From NCBI RefSeq assembly GCF_003144405.1, contig NZ_PENW01000031.1, positions 62,001 through 126,000 of the forward strand: 64,000 nucleotides of DNA. Direction: 5' to 3'. This DNA comes from Proteus cibi. Lineage in GTDB: Bacteria; Pseudomonadota; Gammaproteobacteria; Enterobacterales; Enterobacteriaceae. Position numbers and translations under genes: made by a program. Shown here in pieces: positions 61,378-64,000 of the stretch; positions within the stretch are counted from its first letter, which is position 1, and the number at the start of each line of letters is the position of its first letter. The notes under the pieces were generated by a model. It made no database searches. It was not told the origin of the DNA and saw only the letters and a list, made by a program, of their open reading frames with translations.

Positions 61378-62757
61378 TTAATACTGGCTATCAGGCACTT
61401 TAGGCTGTGCTAATTTCGCAAGCAGTTTTTCGTGAATACCACCAAAACCACCATTACTCATAATCAAAATATGATCACCTGCTTGAGCTTCTTTCGCAAT
61501 CATATCAACGAGTGTATCCAGATCTGTACTCCAGCGAGCCGGTTGTACACAATGCTCTGCAATATCACTCACTAACCATTGAATATTAGGTGGCTGGAAT
61601 AAAAAGACTTCATCAGCACGACCTAATGCCGGTGCGATATCATCCTTGCTAATTCCCATTTTCATGGTATTTGAACGTGGCTCTAGCACCGCAATAATAC
61701 GAGCCGTTCCACCCACTTTACTGCGTAACGCTTCAAGCGTTGCCAAAATTGCAGTGGGATGATGAGCAAAGTCATCATAAACACTGACTTGGTTAACCTC
61801 GCCACGTAGCTCTAAGCGACGACGCGCATTGATAAACTTATCCAATGCCTCACAAGCATCAGCAGGTAAAACGCCAACGTGATGCGCTGCAACAATCGCC
61901 ATTAAGCCATTTTGCATGTTGTGTTCACCAGAAAGTCCCCAACACACCTCTCCGACGCGCTCACCTTTGTGGAATACCTCAAAATGACTACTGTCATTAC
62001 TGAGTTTTTTGGCTTGCCAGTCTCCAGTTTCTCCCGTGAATTCTTGTTCACTCCAACATCCCATTCCTATGGTCTGTTTTAAATTCATATCGCTATCAGG
62101 CATGATGATTTTTCCTGTCCCTGGGACGATACGAACTAAATGATGGAATTGTTTTTGAATTGCCGCTAAATCATCAAAAATATCGGCGTGATCGAACTCA
62201 AGGTTATTTAAAATCAGTGTGCGTGGAGAATAATGAACAAATTTAGAACGCTTATCAAAAAAAGCACTGTCATATTCATCAGCTTCAATCACAAAGAAAG
62301 GGCTTTCGCCTAACTGTGCAGATACTTGGAAATTACCCGGTACACCGCCAATTAAAAAACCGGGTTTATAACCACAGTCTTCTAAAACCCAAGCCAACAT
62401 ACCTGCTGTGGTGGTTTTACCATGAGTTCCTGCAACGGCTAACACCCAACGTTCAGGTAAAATATAATCATGTAGCCACTGAGGGCCAGAGGTATAAGGC
62501 AAACCTTTTTCAAGTACAGCTTCAACACAAGGATTTCCTCGTGTCATCGCATTGCCAATAATCACCATGTCAGGGGCAGGTTCTAATTGTTTTGGGTCAT
62601 ATCCCTCAATCAGTTCGATTCCCTGATTTTCTAATAAAGTACTCATGGGTGGATAGACATTAGCGTCTGAGCCTGTGACTTTATGTCCCTTCGCTCTAGC
62701 GAGAATGGCAAGACTTCCCATAAAGGTGCCACAAATACCAAGAATATGAATGTGCAT
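61378..62757 (-). CDS. mpl: UDP-N-acetylmuramate:L-Ala-gamma-D-Glu-meso-DAP ligase Mpl
   Basis: This 459-residue Mur-type ligase reattaches the recycled tripeptide to UDP-MurNAc in peptidoglycan recycling. GICGTFMGSLAILA (about 7-20) is the Mpl start, and the ATP loop is AVAGTHGKTTTAGML (about 108-122). EADEYDSAFFDKRSK (about 167-181) and DFAHHPTA (about 338) are Mur ligase motifs. Divergent from fbp with 164 bases between, as in E. coli. It works in the same pathway as AmpH and DacB also encoded here. Confidence 0.97.
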   Translation of the reverse strand: MHIHILGICGTFMGSLAILARAKGHKVTGSDANVYPPMSTLLENQGIELIEGYDPKQLEPAPDMVIIGNAMTRGNPCVEAVLEKGLPYTSGPQWLHDYILPERWVLAVAGTHGKTTTAGMLAWVLEDCGYKPGFLIGGVPGNFQVSAQLGESPFFVIEADEYDSAFFDKRSKFVHYSPRTLILNNLEFDHADIFDDLAAIQKQFHHLVRIVPGTGKIIMPDSDMNLKQTIGMGCWSEQEFTGETGDWQAKKLSNDSSHFEVFHKGERVGEVCWGLSGEHNMQNGLMAIVAAHHVGVLPADACEALDKFINARRRLELRGEVNQVSVYDDFAHHPTAILATLEALRSKVGGTARIIAVLEPRSNTMKMGISKDDIAPALGRADEVFLFQPPNIQWLVSDIAEHCVQPARWSTDLDTLVDMIAKEAQAGDHILIMSNGGFGGIHEKLLAKLAQPKVPDSQY

Positions 62758-62921
62758 GAATTTCTGTCCAATAGCATGAAGTTGGTCACTATTCTAACGA
62801 TCAAAAAGCAGATAAGAAACGGATTAACCTTTGAATCATCCGATTCTTTGGCTAAACTTGCCACCACCAAGGAGTTTTTCCTCCTTTTTTACTTTACCCA
62901 CTCACATTCAGGACCTGCGTC

Positions 62922-63929
62922 ATGAAAACATTAGGCGAATTTATCGTCGAGAAACAACAAGATTTTCCCCATGCTACTGGTGAACTTACTGCATTACTTT
63001 CAGCGATTAAGCTTGGGGCTAAAATTATCCACCGTGATATCAATAAAGCAGGGTTAGTCGATATTCTTGGTACTAACGGTGTTTCTAATGTTCAAGGTGA
63101 AGCCCAGATGAAACTGGATCTTTACGCGAATGAGAAACTGAAAGCGGCATTAAAAGCACGTGGTGAAGTTGCGGGTATCGGATCAGAAGAAGAAGATGAT
63201 ATTGTTATCTTTGAAGGTGATCGTGCTGAAAATGCTAAGTACGTCGTGTTAATGGACCCATTAGATGGTTCTTCGAATATTGATGTAAACGTTTCCGTCG
63301 GTACTATTTTCTCTATTTACCACCGTATTACACCTATTGGACAATCAGTAACCTTAGACGACTTCTTACAACCAGGTCATCGTCAAGTCGCAGCTGGCTA
63401 TGTCGTTTATGGCTCATCAACCATGTTAGTTTATACAACTGGTTGTGGTGTTCATGCCTTTACTTATGATCCTTCTTTAGGTGTATTCTGTTTATCTCAT
63501 GAAAGTGTACATTTCCCACCAACAGGAAATATGTACTCAATCAACGAAGGTAACTACATCAAATTCCCATTAGGGGTAAAAAAATACATTAAGTATTGCC
63601 AAGAACAAGACGCAGCAACAAATCGCCCTTATACCACACGTTATATTGGTTCTTTAGTTGCTGATTTTCACCGCAACTTACTGAAGGGGGGCATTTATAT
63701 TTACCCAAGTACTGCAAGCCACCCTACTGGTAAATTACGTTTACTCTATGAATGCAATCCAATGGCGTTCTTAGCCGAACAAGCTGGCGGTAAAGCAAGT
63801 AACGGTAAAGAACGTATTCTTGATATCGAACCAAAAGAACTTCACCAACGTATGCCTTTCTTTGTAGGGACTAAATCGATGGTTGAACAAGCTGAAAGCT
63901 TTATGGCGCAATATCCAGACGAAGAATAA
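62922..63929 (+). CDS. fbp: Fructose-1,6-bisphosphatase class I
   Basis: This 335-residue gluconeogenic enzyme removes phosphate from fructose 1,6-bisphosphate. Metal site residues are in IGSEEEDD (about 92-99) and [25 protein letters not shown] (in blocks, about 110-134). The substrate site has GGIYIYPS (about 253) and the C-terminal [17 protein letters not shown] near 275-292. E. coli Fbp is inhibited by AMP. ATG is the first of the frame, 40 bases into the transcribed region downstream of a T-rich stretch. Confidence 0.98.
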   Translation: MKTLGEFIVEKQQDFPHATGELTALLSAIKLGAKIIHRDINKAGLVDILGTNGVSNVQGEAQMKLDLYANEKLKAALKARGEVAGIGSEEEDDIVIFEGDRAENAKYVVLMDPLDGSSNIDVNVSVGTIFSIYHRITPIGQSVTLDDFLQPGHRQVAAGYVVYGSSTMLVYTTGCGVHAFTYDPSLGVFCLSHESVHFPPTGNMYSINEGNYIKFPLGVKKYIKYCQEQDAATNRPYTTRYIGSLVADFHRNLLKGGIYIYPSTASHPTGKLRLLYECNPMAFLAEQAGGKASNGKERILDIEPKELHQRMPFFVGTKSMVEQAESFMAQYPDEE

Positions 63930-63955
63930 TCTATTGGTCTCGCACTAATATAGAT

Positions 63956-63986
63956 AAACCGGGCTGCTTATTCGTCCGGTTTTTTC
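63956..63986 (+). terminator. Terminator after fbp
   Basis: AAACCGG and CCGGTTTTTT pair around a 13-base loop. Confidence 0.85.
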
Positions 63987-64000
63987 ATCTTAAAAAATAG

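Overview
The window is a low-G+C enterobacterial chromosome segment. Protein sequences, gene order and AT-rich spacers best fit Proteus or a near relative in the Morganellaceae; species is inferred from recall, not from a search. Almost all of it is core genome, with accessory-looking material at the left edge (fimbrial genes), at 27.1-33.7 kb (an exporter, a two-component system and an orphan gene) and at 58.0-59.4 kb (phage-Mu-like regulators).

Left block (about 1-22 kb): the 3' end of an unknown gene and a fimbrial tip adhesin lie beside a leuX-type tRNA-Leu(CAA). Then come a long AT-rich spacer with a possible small RNA and a 27-residue membrane peptide, ampH, lptFG (LPS export), pepA-holC-valS, a yjgM-like acetyltransferase, a small lipoprotein, a pirin, rraB, argI with two ARG boxes, the attenuated pyrL-pyrBI operon, ridA, and the anaerobic ribonucleotide reductase nrdDG with NrdR and FNR-like sites. 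From leuX to nrdDG this follows the E. coli 96-97 min order.

Middle block (22.6-61.3 kb): this follows the E. coli 71-73 min order. It holds yhbP, a BhsA-like periplasmic protein, yhbQ, yhbS and the oxygen-independent ubiquinone genes ubiT and ubiUV. Inserted next are a membrane-fusion protein with two ABC-2 permeases but no ATPase, btsSR (pyruvate sensing) and an orphan gene. Then come deaD-nlpI-pnp-rpsO-truB-rbfA-infB-nusA-rimP-tRNA-fMet, tRNA-Leu(GAG)-secG-glmM-folP-ftsH-rlmE, yhbY, greA, dacB, obgE-rpmA-rplU, ispB, two tandem Mu-repressor-like genes divergent from a Ner-like gene (sfsB/nlp), mdh and argR. This is a transcription, translation and RNA-decay cluster plus envelope and cofactor genes.

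Right edge (61.3-64 kb): mpl and fbp, which in E. coli lie near nrdDG. The middle block is therefore embedded in what is one neighbourhood in E. coli.

No complete insertion sequence, CRISPR array, rRNA or toxin cluster was seen. The most unusual structure is the c/ner-like divergent pair at 58.0-59.4 kb. Other second-look items are the candidate sRNA at 1.84-1.99 kb, a GraL-like greA leader, the exporter without ATPase, and the leuX-linked fimbrial locus.
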